64,000 bases of DNA, from contig JAECYW010000016.1 in NCBI GenBank assembly GCA_023014335.1, forward strand, positions 744,001-808,000, given 5' to 3'. Shown here one piece after another: positions 22,510 through 33,185 of the stretch. The first letter of the stretch is position 1; each line of letters starts with the position of its first letter. The notes under the pieces were generated by a model. It was not told the origin of the DNA and did not search any database. It worked only from the letters and a program-made list of their open reading frames with translations. The stretch is from Galerina marginata (Eukaryota; Basidiomycota; Agaricomycetes; Agaricales; Galerinaceae). The translations under genes were made by a program, and so were the position numbers.

Positions 22510-23215
22510 CCTTGTCTCCTTCCGCAATTGACCCTCATCCATAAAGCGTGCGCCAGTCGACCCAGAGCTCGCATCGACAGATAGTACCATAACTTGCGCA
22601 ATATATTCTCAATTCTCGCCTCGTTGATTCTCGAAATGCGCGTGATCAGGACTGTCGATTGTGAACTAACCGTTTTTGCCCAAGCTCCCGCCCAAAAGAC
22701 GACCTCATTCCTCACTGCTCCTCACAAAACCGACAGACCAACCCTCTCGAACATGTGTACATATTCACGACTTTGACTGGGCTTTGCTACACTGTCATGT
22801 AATTGCTCAAGACAATTTGACAAGCTGATGTTGGTCTCACCGCTCCACCGTCACTGGCAATTTCCTTCTGAAATCAGCCCCATTCCATCAGGCTCGGCTC
22901 TGTGCAAGTACAACCTTTGGGCGTGCTTTTTCTACCCACTGGTCTTGTACCAAGATTGTTCAAAGGGGTTTGACTGAACCCGCCTCCGAGTCCTTCGACT
23001 CTGCACGGGATGTACACTGGCATAACATAAACACCCTCATGCGCCTCAAAGTAGACCAAGGTTTCGCAGAGATCATCACCCGCACTTCTTCACCAGGCAC
23101 CAACTCGCCTGAGTCCTGAGTCCTGACGCTGCCCCTACCCCGAACCTCAGGAGGCAACTTGAGGCGCGATAGACTACGAAGATCTCAACAAGGCAAGGGG
23201 GGCGTGCAGTCGTCC
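22510..23215. other. spacer, partly matching the left arm
   Basis: Positions 22880-22990 match 11060-11220 in inverted orientation. Elsewhere no gene or repeat is evident. Confidence 0.4.
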
Positions 23216-23219
23216 CTGA

Positions 23220-24583
23220 CTTCAGTTGTTCGTGCGCATCGGCATATCCTGCCCGAACGACGGCTCGGGCATCGAGGAGCGGGGCAAGTTCAAGATGGAC
23301 ATCATTGATTCCACCGCCCACTGGAGGGACGCGTCGTGGGTCTCGTTTAAGAGGAAAGCGGGGTGGTGGGCCTCGGCCACCTGAATGCGTATGCGGTGGA
23401 GGACCACCATTAGTACTGCGAGGTATCTGATGATCGAGTGGGAATGGCGGATGGACCGCCAAGTGAGGAACGGTTCTGGAGGCGGGAGTATAGGATACAG
23501 ATTTAAGATCGGCTGGTTAGAAAGACGGATGAAGGGACTCGCAGGTCGATGGTAGTAGACAAGGTATATGTTACACCTTTATATCCTCTCTTCGTCTTTC
23601 CCACTATCTGAAGCCCTCTTGAACAGTTTGCAACCCGCCCGCGAAACAAACTACGGCACTCGCATCGACTTCATCCTTCTGCTAATACTAATAGGCTAGC
23701 GGAGCCTCTTATAACAGCAAAGATGTTTTGGGACGAGCAAACGCAGGAGCTGCTCCCGAATTTCCGCGTTCTTTCGGAACGCGCCGCCACTACGGACAAT
23801 CCAACTCAACCTCTCTCTACCCTTGGCATCACGGACGCGGATCCCTGCACCCCAACCTCCCGAACGTGAACGAACCTCCATCATTTCCAACGAGGACGCC
23901 CACTCTGCCGCATCCACGTTGTAGTCGCATTCACGAACCCGGAAAAGACGAAGGCAAGCCGAACGAAACGTAATAAAGTGGTACCAGAAAGGCCCAGTGC
24001 CGTATCGAAGAATCAGAGCCGTCGTTCTCATAACCTCCGAAGAAAGAGAAGAACAGAGAAGTACGCTGGTCATACGACGCTTGCTAGCTTCTTCGCATCT
24101 CCCAAGGTTTTTCAAGCTCGAAGGCTAGCACATCAATATCTGCGTCGTCGACGTCTCGCTCTAACCCTGCAAGGAAAGTTAAATGCGAAACCCGACTGCT
24201 CGAATTCCATAACCATCGATATTGACATTGCCATCGACGAGACGACGATCCTCGACCTCCTGCCGCGGCCGAGTCAGCCCACTGAAGTTAATTTCCATGG
24301 AGATGCGGCCTACCACCTCTCCCTCCTCCTCCTCGTCAAGCCGGACCGTGACGACGCCCTGCCAGAAAACGGTGAAAATGAAGACCATGTCAGAAAAAAG
24401 CAGATCTGGACCACCCACCCTGCCCCAATCCAAGCGCCGCTACAGTACATATACACAGCGCACTGGGAGCCGGGAAGGGTTATCGTGAAGCAAGCTGCGA
24501 TATTTTTTTATTTGCTCGGTCGGTGTTCTTCCTTTCCTCCTCGTTCGATATTGACACTGAGCCTTTCACTTCTTTTTTTCTAG
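23220..24583 (+). pseudogene. degenerate gene of unknown function, right-arm copy
   Basis: Counterpart of 9541-11094. Segments in order: FVRIGISCPNDGSGIEE (from 23223), MFWDEQTQELLPNFRVLSE (near 23722) and a longer frame, 23978-24583, containing HGDAAYHLSLLLLVKPDRDD and HWEPGRVIVKQAA. These align by eye with GDATYHIALILSQSNE and HWKPARVTMNKPE in the left arm. Frame changes and stops between segments suggest decay, though the last ~200 codons are open. Confidence 0.45.
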
Positions 24584-24599
24584 TTCCACTGTGGGAAGG

Positions 24600-24950
24600 A
24601 AAAGCACTTGGTTTAAGTGTCGAGAGCACAAGCCGATCCGTGCTAAGAGCACTCATCCTGAGTGTTGAGTGCCGCCGGATCACCTAGGATGAGTGTCAAA
24701 AAACACTCATCTTGAGTGCGAAAATCACATGCTCGCGACATTTCACTCCGAATCGGTGCCATGGACACTCATCTTGAGTTGATGCCGCACTCATTTTCAG
24801 CTTAAAACACTCATTTCAAGACCGACGGATAATTAAAAATAATCACTGTACTGAGACAGGGTTCGAACTCTGACATCCGAAGGGCGAGACGTGCACAAAA
24901 TAAGCACAAGACATACTTACCACTATGCCATCCGGCACATTCCATATTTG
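24600..24950 (-). mobile_element. tRNA-related SINE-like unit
   Basis: On the minus strand a box A-like TGGCATAGTGGTAAG (24930-24916) and a box B-like GTTCGAACCC (24868-24859) are spaced as in a tRNA. A proper cloverleaf does not form: the T-stem does not pair well. Downstream on the same strand come repeated ATGAGTG/CACTCAT words between about 24800 and 24620. The arrangement suggests a pol III SINE head with its own body. The 3' end and any target duplication are not defined. Confidence 0.4.
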
Positions 24951-25139
24951 GGAAGTTTGCGCCACTTGACGTGACTTCAGCTGTCTATTAACACAATGTT
25001 TCATTCATATCTCTGTCGATTTTTGTTCAATTCCCACAAAATTATATCCGTTGGAACCACATTAAAAATACGAATCGAAAGGTATTTAAATCATAATTTA
25101 TAGTTGATTGCAGCTTGACAAAATTGGACATCTTGGTCA

Positions 25140-26075
25140 AATCTTGGTATTACATCAGGAAAAAGAGGTTTGGCCCTAGAGAAACCTAGGTGTCCCTAGG
25201 CGTCTTTAAAGACTATAAAGACATGAAAGACCCAAAGATCCCCAGGTAATCTTCAAAGCAAGGTGACTTGGGAACTTTGCTTTACAATAGCCTGGGGGAA
25301 ACCTCAAAGATATTTATAACATAAACAAAATAACTTGAAAGACAAGCTAAAGCAGTCCTAAGTAAAGCCAGAGCATCCCAGAGTATTATCCAAAGCACCC
25401 TAGGTGGGTTATAAATGGAGTCAGAGTATTGATAGGTTATTTTGAAAGCTTGCCTGATGTATCCCTGAAGTGTCTCAAAGCGCTCTGGAGGCCTTTCCAA
25501 AGCCATATCAAGGTGCCTCAAGTTGTCTTTAGAAGGCTTTGAAAGTATGGTCAAAGTGTCTTGAGGCACTCTAAAGACAATCCAAGCTTGATCCAAGCCA
25601 CCTTAAGAATGTCTCAATACATCTTCAGAATTTCAATAGCATGATTTGAAAGTACCCCCAAAGCAATTTAGAAGCAACCCAAAGCCATCTTAAGCTGTCA
25701 CAACTTTTCTTCAAAATAGCCACAACATGCTTTGGAAGTATTGTCAGAGAGTATGTAAAGAGCCTTGGGAGCCCTATTAACATGCTTTTGGATCGTCCAG
25801 AAAGATCTGTAGAGTAACTTCAGAGCAACTCCAGAGTATCACCAGAGTCTTTGAAAAGATCATAGGAGCGGCTTCAACGTATAGAGAAAATGATCTGGGA
25901 GAATCGTAGATGTCTTCACAGGGAACCTGGGTTGCATTAAAAAGCATGATATTATTATTGGGAGAGCAGATAAATGATGCAGGTGGTTTCAATGACAGGG
26001 AGGGACTACATGTAGAAACTGGCATTGAATAAAACTAGTCAAGATGCAGATGCAAACAGCTCCTCAGTAGCGCTC
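25140..26075. repeat. degenerate repetitive DNA with caaagc / cctaag words
   Basis: About 0.9 kb without a credible gene. Short words such as caaagc, ccaaagc, cctaag and ttgaaag recur at irregular spacing, giving a low-complexity, decayed-satellite look. Similar words reappear at 26640-26790 and 29820-29990. Confidence 0.4.
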
Positions 26076-26082
26076 CTTTTGT

Positions 26083-26570
26083 CAATCAGCAGTAACATCT
26101 GCAGGTGCTGCTGCTTCTTCCGCCGGCGTTTCGTCTCCTGCTTTCGCCAATTCAGCTTCTTTAGCCTCCCAGTCTTCACCTAGCTAATTGAGTGCTGCAA
26201 AATCAAGGCTTGCTAAATCCTTTCCTTGATCAGCATCATCAAAGAAATCAGATCGGCTTGAGCTACAGAAAAAGCATTAGATCAGAGTACTATATAGAAA
26301 TAGAAGTCATACAGAAGACGGTCGCAAAGATCATTCATAAAGAATTTGGTGAAGCTAGGGGCGTTCTTGACGAGCATCTTCCAGTTACCCAAATGATGAG
26401 CATAGCTATAACCAATGTTAATGGATGGCCCCTAAGTAGTAGAAATACGAACATTTGCTTAGCTGTGCCTCCGAGAAAGTTGTTTTATTCATTTGTTTAC
26501 CATTGCTCCATTCTTTCAAAGAGTGCTTGATCTAAACAGGACTGCTGAGATCATTCAAGAAGAGAAAAAA
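26083..26570 (-). pseudogene. 3' end of an unrecognised gene with an in-frame stop
   Basis: Minus-strand exon pieces: QALFERMEQW (near 26510), then YAHHLGNWKMLVKNAPSF...DLCDRLL (26390-26310), an intron gtatgacttc...ttctgtag, then DFFDDADQGKDLASLDFAAL (from about 26257). An in-frame TAG follows (near 26188), and the same frame then continues LGEDWEAKEAELAKAGDE...ADVTAD to a stop at about 26083. The continuation in the same frame past the TAG suggests a nonsense mutation in a once-functional gene with an acidic Ala/Glu-rich tail. Family not recognised. Confidence 0.35.
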
Positions 26571-26636
26571 ATAACATACGACAGTGATGGCAAGAATAAC
26601 CATAGAAGCATCAGGAAAAACACTTTTTCCCCAAGA

Positions 26637-26786
26637 TCCTCCCAGGACACCCCAGGACACCCTAGGGCAAGCAGGGTAGTCAGGTTGATCAAACCTCCGA
26701 GGACAGTCATAAGCGTAAGTCTTCCAGATAGCCTTTTTTTAGGACAGTCTATGAACATCCCAGGGCATCCCAGGGCATCCTAGGAG
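26637..26786 (+). repeat. short direct repeats (cccaggacac, cccagggcat)
   Basis: cccaggacac is tandemly repeated near 26642-26665 and cccagggcat near 26758-26784. Both are 10-bp units, two to three copies each. Confidence 0.6.
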
Positions 26787-26949
26787 TGACTTCGGATTAT
26801 AGTTAAATCTAGTCAGGGTGTCTTAGGTTTGGCTTGAAACATTATGGGTCATCATAGAATTGGCTTGTTTCATCTCAGGATTCCTTAGGTTTGCTTATAA
26901 TGCACAGGGGATATTTGGAAATAAATTTTATTCATATTTAATTCTACAC

Positions 26950-29700
26950 CTAGACTACATAGGCTAAAAGAATGGATAATGTGTAAACAATGGAAGGAGC
27001 CACTGTCTACCTACACTCTTAAGGTGTGGCATCTACACCTGTTGCATGGAGATCAGTCAATACCCAAGAGACCATACACAAAACTAGCAACTCACCAGCC
27101 TCGTCAATTCTGCTCCTTTCCCTGGCGGGCTTCGGGTTGTGGCTGGAAGAAGGCGCTACAAGCTGGGCATTAGCTAACTATCCACATTAATAAGGGGGTT
27201 TGAAGTCGGGAAGTGGGGACTCACCAGCGTGTACACCACCTTTTGCGGAGATGGGAAGTCAAGAGGCCAGGCAGGGGGTTTACAGGTGCCGCCGCTGCCG
27301 CACGGACAGCGGTCTCGACTATTTCAGTCGTCCCGCCGTTGTTCTTTTGTTCGTTCGTGATGTGGCGTGGCGGGGACATTGGAACACTGGATGCAGGAAC
27401 AAGGAGGAGAGGAGCGGGGGGGATGTCAGCACGGCGCGATGCGAGTAGATAAAAGACATACCTGTATGGGAACACCCTCGTTTGACGACGCCCTTCATTC
27501 GACGGGCGCTGCCACGAAACCTCATCCTCGATCGTTTGCTTTGATCTCGTTAGCCTCGGCCCTTCGTATTCGCCCCCAGTCCTTCACGTTTTCCCCCACA
27601 TCCTCGGTCCTTTGCATTCGCTTCGTCGTCCCCGAGCCTTCGTGTTCGCCAACTGAGGAGGTGGTTGTTGTGGCTGGGTGTAAGCGGTGTCGATAACGGT
27701 TGAGGAGGCGGGCAGTGAGCCAGCGTCGTCCGCGTCGGTGCATGCTGACGCTGTTCGTAGAGGAGGCGGATATGGCGGGCTGCCGCGTGTCGACGTCGTT
27801 TGCGATGGTGGTAGAGGTGGTGATGCTCGGTGGCGGTCATGGAGACGGTGGCGGTGGGCGTGCATCCTCCACGTTGACGCGGTTTGAGGGGTGCGGTGGT
27901 GACGTGGTGAGACGGACATGGTGGGTGTGGCGTTAACGATGTCGTCGTCCGGGCAGGCAGAGAGGCGGTGGGGACGGTGTTGTCAGCGTCAATGCTGTTC
28001 GAGGAGGAGGAGACGGAGGGGCGGCGTCACCCACATCGGAGCAGCCTGAGGACATCCAAACCCGGCCCACATCTTGAAGAAGGAGGGGCGCACGGGCAGG
28101 GGGTGGTTGTGGTTGAGGTTTGAAAGGTTGAAGTTGAACTTGCCGCGTGAAGTTCAACATGTCATGTGATCAAACATGTCAGCTGCTCAGATCACGCACG
28201 CGAAAGCGCGTCGCGTCGCGTCCGCTTCTGGCTCGTTGATTTCCTGCGGCCTGTGAAATCATTTTCAAAAATCCATCTTTTGAAAATGCTCACCCCGTTG
28301 ACCCTGCCTCATCCCTCCATGCTGCCGGCTGGTGTACTCACTGCAGACGCCTTTACCGTGCCATCAACGCCGTGACATGTCACACGTTGACTCTTGCTTT
28401 CGCCCACCACCACCGCCTTTCACCACCCCCTCCATCTTCCTACCTCCATCGCCTTCGATGCCGCCCACCGTCTATGCCACGTCACCGCGATAGCAGGGCC
28501 CCAGCAGCTCCCGCGTCCCTCAGCCATCCCGCCTACACGAACACGAACCGCCGCCGACGACAACGACGACAAAATCGGGGACGAATTCACACGAAACGGC
28601 GCCGGTGCGTGCCACGACAGGTGTAGAGGCGAGGAAACAGCAGCGGGAGGTAGGGGAATGGCAGCCCGAGGTCGTGACGACGGCAGTAGGTAAGCACACC
28701 CACCACAACGTCCCCACCACCGCTTCATTAATCACCTACAGGCCTCCTGCCGCCCATGCCTGCCACGTCGACGAACGACAGGCAGTAGTAGCCCCATCCG
28801 CCGTCATCTCCCGACGCGGATCTTTCCACTTCGCCCGCCAGGCTACGTCCTGGCTACGTCGACCACGCGGGCGTTCGCAGCACCCGCACCGCCCTGTAGC
28901 AGGCCCTATGCCGCTGGGAGGCAGCGGCCGCTCGTCGCCCGCCTTCTAATTCCCTACGGCCGATCGTTTCGTGTACTACACCCCCCGCCTGTGGGCTGGA
29001 ACTCCCGCGTCCCCCGTTCGCAACCGCCGGGACGCTCGCGCTCGTTTGGCAAACGAGACCCAACGCCCGGCCTTCAGACCACTCACGGCCTCCCGATCCC
29101 TCGTTTTACACCCCCGCCCCCTCCTCCAACCCTCCACGCTGACCCGTTGACGGCTTCCAACGCAATACGTCCAGACTCCCGCCGCCGCCTCGCTTGGTAC
29201 CGCATCTCGCCTCCAGACAGTCTGCGTATGGACTCCCGCGGCCCCCCTTCGTAAACAGCACTCAGCGTGCCTGTCGCCGCCCGCCCACCCTCTCCCATTA
29301 CGCACCCAGCACCCATTGGGTGGCAATGGGTGGCTGCCGCCGCCGCCTTACGCTCTCCCACCACGCCTATCTTGCGCATCGCCACCACCGCGCCCGAAGT
29401 TGGGGACCCGACGTTGAAACCCCCAGTGGCCCTACCACCCCTCATTGTCCATGCACGCAGCACCCATTTGCGATTGCGACTGCTCACGCATTCGCTTTCG
29501 GGGACTGTGACCTCGCTCGCACCCGCTGCGCCTATTCGCACCACTGGGACCCATGCCCATGCATTCGGGGACTCGATGCCTGTGCGTCGAGGTTCCTGTG
29601 CATTCTCTCTATTGTTTTGCAGGTGCAGAACCCATTCCCAACTGCCAGCCCATGCACCGGCCATCCTGCAGCCTCACCTCGCCGTATTATTATGTAGTTA
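26950..29700. other. gene-poor GC-rich stretch
   Basis: Many open frames exist on both strands because the DNA is GC-rich and full of ccaccgcc and cgtcgtc words. Their translations are biased to Pro, Arg, His and Ala without domain-like patterns. I see no convincing gene, only possible remnants on the minus strand near 27550-27700 with loosely repeated NAKDRG-type words. Confidence 0.35.
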
Positions 29701-30010
29701 CTCCAATCAATAAGTGCATAGGTAATGTTAGTTAATATTAGTTAATATTAATAGCAAACTATAACTGTAAAACATTTAGACATAAGAGGGAACAGTAAGA
29801 AATGTAAGACTAGCTTAAGTAGCTCTCAGATGCCCCGGAATTGCCTTAGGAAAATCTGTAATTGATATGGACTCATAGGAAGGCCTATGAATGCCCTCAG
29901 CAAGTCCTAAGAAAATCTAAATTTTATATGGACTTGTAGGAAAGCCTGTAAATGTCCTGGGTTGTCCTAGGCTCCCCAGGTCGTCTGAGGATTGTCCTAT
30001 AGAGTATGGT
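29700..30010. repeat. AT-rich spacer with diverged direct repeats
   Basis: gttagttaatattagttaatatta (about 29728-29752) is a short tandem repeat. At 29840-29990 two diverged ~75-bp units (gaaaatct...tatggact...aggaa...) stand in direct orientation. Confidence 0.45.
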
Positions 30011-30027
30011 AGCGCCCAGTTGTCACA

Positions 30028-31525
30028 TTATTTTCCCAGGGCAACTTGGGGCAAAAGTCTTTTTCCTGATGAAAGAGGAACCTCCCTGTCTTCAGCAATC
30101 TTGGTAGTGGTCTCAACATCTGCATTGGACCTTGAAGACGAGGAAAACCATTGGCTCTCAACAACCTCAAGAATGAGATCACTGCCAAATGGTTTCTTCT
30201 TGTTATAGGTGCGCTTCTACAAATTAAAATAGTCAGTATATTATCGAAAGAAAGTTATTATTCATACCACTATGTCTACTTCCCCATACATAAATCGTGA
30301 CTCGGTCAACAGCCATTGCACATCATCCCTGACCTTATCTTGTATCCCATTGAGACCAAAAAAGCCACAAACTCTTTCACGAGCTTTACTTATGACGTTG
30401 CTGAGTAGCTGTGACCTTCCATACATTGTCTAGAATAGATCAAGTTAGCCACTATTAATTGATTGATGTGTGAGCTTACAAATGTAATTAACTTCTTCTT
30501 TGTATTGTAATCCTTGGATGCACGACTAAGAGCGTCTTTGAAGCTGGGATCATTGCTGATCTTCGATGCCTCCTTGACTGTATTCCAAGCAAAATCAATT
30601 CGAGCCACTCGGCTATGAGGAAGAAACGGTCCATGCGGGTTGTAAATCGAGGTCATCCTAACATGAGACTTCGATGAAATGGCGAGACGGTGAGTTTTTG
30701 GAGTAAAGTCGCCTTTCAGTCACCTTTGAGCTATTGGAAGACTTGGTTGCCCCACTTTGACTGGCAGGAGTAGACGAACGAGATCGTCGAGAGAAGGGAG
30801 TAGTAGATCTCAAATCATCAGCTTCAAACATCATCTAAAATAGTATAAGTTAGAATAGCATCTCAAGAAAAAGTCGAAGACAAACTCCATTATCCTCGAA
30901 GCCAGTGTTGGCCATATCACCGTCCTCAAAATCATATTCTACATCAACATCAGCGTCACCTTGGTTGCTTTGGAGATCATCAGTGCCTCCATCCTGGCTT
31001 CCAGTCTTGTTGTCATCTGCATCGTTTCTATTTGTCATACTCGAATGGATTGGGCGTAGGCCACCGGCCATTTCAAGTTCCTCAGGATCAAGGGTAATGG
31101 TTTGAGTCCTCATCCTCTTGGCAGGAGGGCCAGAAGTGTCAGCGTCATCATCATCACCTTCTTGCTCCATAAGGGCTCGATTTCGACCTCGGATTGCTAA
31201 AAAAAAAACCACCTATTGATCAGAAATGTTGGATCAAATGTACAAATCACATGCCTTCAGTTTCGGCAGCTTGAGCAGCTTTCTTCTGTCAGTCAAGTTG
31301 TACTTGCATAGCCTTGTAAATGGCTAGGTTCTCCTCATTGATTTCAACATCACCAGAGGAGGTGCCAGCTATTTTTTTCTTCTGCCTAAGGGCCTTGGCC
31401 TTCTGCACTGAATTCCCTCCGGTGTTTTTCTGCTTTTGGTTGACAGGTCCGGAGGTTTTATGAGGTGCCGACGTCGAAGTGTTGAAGGTCAAAGTAGCAG
31501 CAGTGGCAGCTTGTCGAGTTTGCAT
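30028..31525 (-). pseudogene. DUF6532-type protein gene, apparently broken
   Basis: Exon 1 starts at 31525 (MQTRQAATAATLTF...) and is Lys/Ser-rich. Later pieces have an acidic stretch (EQEGDDDDADTSGPPAKRMR), then MTSIYNPHGPFLPHSRVARI, QLLSNVISKARERVCGFFG and KKKPFGSDLILEVVESQWF, ending at a TAA at 30030-30028. The last half has the alpha-helical layout of DUF6532 (a domain of unknown function expanded in mushrooms), ending in the usual P-F/...WF phrase. An in-frame TGA at 31291-31289 follows EENLAIYKAMQVQLD, and coding-like sequence (QKKAAQAAETEG) continues after it; I found no intron that removes the stop and keeps frame. It may be a pseudogene or use an unusual splice. Confidence 0.55.
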
Positions 31526-31728
31526 GGTGGAGTTAGATTTGAAGGAGGTGAGATGAATTATAGAACAGTAAAGAGGAAGCAGTAAGCAAGTATCGTCGAA
31601 GAAGGTGGTTCGAAAGTAAAAGGCCATGGGAATTAAAAAATGGTCTTATATGGAAAACGTGCTTGGTTTCCATATTTAACCAATTATGTAAGAATATTTC
31701 ACTAAAATATTTGAATGCCATTGTCACT

Positions 31729-33098
31729 CTACATATGTTTTTCTACGTGCATATAGATATTATTCTGCCAGTTATTACAATTTTTAACCCAGTTGTCACC
31801 TGAGCTATCAGAATGGAGAACAAGGGAAGCTTGTTCTCCTTTAAAGTCCATATTAAAATGGCTGATCCTTGCAGACGAAAAAACAACCATTTCTCCGCAA
31901 AGTAGTTGGAGTCGAATACCTGGTTCCAGAAAACATATATCGCCTCCTTGACAGTTATCGCCTGAGATTGCCATGACAATACAGAGTTTCTTGTCATTGA
32001 CGTCTCGATGAATCCTTGTAGAAACGTTGAAATTGATAACAAAACCACTGAATGGGTATGCTGGCAAGAATCCATCACCTGGTAGAATGTCGGCATATTG
32101 TCCAATAATTTTGTAGTCTTCAGGTAGAAGTTCCTTGAGCTATACCAAATTTAATCAAGGAAGACCAATAAACTGAAAGGCTTACCGTCTCACTAATCCA
32201 ATCAAAAACATCTTGAAAACATTCTGAGAGAAGTTGGTACTCTGTCATGTGTTTCTGAAATTCCTTAGAAGTTCGAGAAGTAAAGGTTGAGGTATTAGGT
32301 CTTCTAAGACCCTCCTTCCTCAGAGTCGCAGGCTGTGCATCAGAAGGAGCTCCTTTTCCCTATCAAATGAATACTCATAAGTGTTACTGATACAAAGTGA
32401 AAAAGAACGCTGGCATACACTTGTTGAATAGCGATTCCACCAGCAAAAATGGAGCAGAAACTCAAAGTGCTTTTTCTTTGCTGCTGAATCGGTCCAGGTC
32501 ATTCTATCTGGACAAGCGGCGTTCACACAATGATAGAGGCGGTCTTTCAAGCGTTGAGGCATATCTGGAATGGCCAACAATATCAGGCCGTCATCAACAT
32601 CATTAATTCGTAGATGCTTTCTGAAGAGAAAGACTGAGAGTCAAAAACTTAAGATGAGAAATAAGAATTGGACATACCCATCCAGATTGGCATGCGTTAT
32701 ATTTGTATAACGAGCTTTAGTCTTCTTCCCAAGTTTTAACTGCTTTATAAGCTATGAATTGATTTAAGGTTAGCATTTAGAGAGATCAAAAAAGTAAGAC
32801 TGACAGTTATCGAAATTTCTTCTAGTGATTTGCATATAGTTGCTTTTCCAGCAGCAGCTCGCTCTTTGACAGTAAATTGGTGACAATCCTCTGTTTTATA
32901 TTCCACCTCAATGTTCCTTGGCAGTTCCGGATTGAAGTTGGTTTTGATAACATACAACTCAGCCTTGGAGAGTGATTTATGTGTATTGAAGTTGAGGTCT
33001 TCTTCTTCCGAGTCATATCCAAGGCTGGTGAGTGGTGAAGGAACACCAAATGCGTCTGAGAGATTAATCTGTGCAGGGCACTGAGTAGTTGATGGCAT
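31729..33098 (-). CDS. 2-oxoglutarate/Fe(II) oxygenase-like protein (possible fungal TET/JBP-type)
   Basis: Five exons join in frame (about 390 residues), with start at 33098 (MPSTTQCPAQINLSDAFG) and stop at 31729. The introns start gtcagtctt, gtatgtcca, gtatgccag and gtaagcctt. The last exon holds a double-stranded beta-helix signature: GFVINFNVSTRIHRDVNDKK gives the H-x-D iron pair, then GGDICFLEPGIRLQLLCGEM, and FSSARISHFN supplies the distal His, followed by a basic/hydrophobic strand. This layout matches 2OG oxygenase proteins expanded in mushrooms, some of which belong to the TET/JBP group that oxidises modified bases; which subgroup this belongs to cannot be settled by eye. It is the middle of a same-strand trio, with 203 bases to the DUF6532 gene and 87 to the upstream RG-rich gene. 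It appears intact. Confidence 0.65.
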
Positions 33099-33185
33099 CG
33101 ATGATAAAACTGAATGGTTTATGAGGTGATATGGGGTGATAAGACCATGTAGTGGGTTGTAACAGGTTTTCCAGGTTTGTATGCA

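Larger units (their letters stand above)
18017..24600. repeat. right arm of the large inverted duplication
   Basis: Reverse-complement partner of 9540-15098. From its outer edge inwards it holds a decayed copy of the unknown gene (23.2-24.6 kb), a spacer with an extra small ORF, the 5' part of an M3 peptidase gene, and then, instead of the 3' half, a kinase-like gene. It ends with an 89-bp piece (18017-18105) matching 14990-15098. Confidence 0.72.

Noticed and set aside
24840..24945. A true tRNA gene on the minus strand
   Set aside because: Box A and box B words are present but the acceptor and T-stem pairing fails; a SINE-like head fits better.
27200..29700. Many long overlapping frames on both strands
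   Set aside because: High GC content explains them; the translations are Pro/Arg/His-rich with no domain pattern, no consistent splice sites and no duplicated counterpart.
31729..33098. Assigning the oxygenase to a KDZ transposon
   Set aside because: No KDZ transposase or its zinc-chelating domains were found nearby; only the oxygenase fold is supported.
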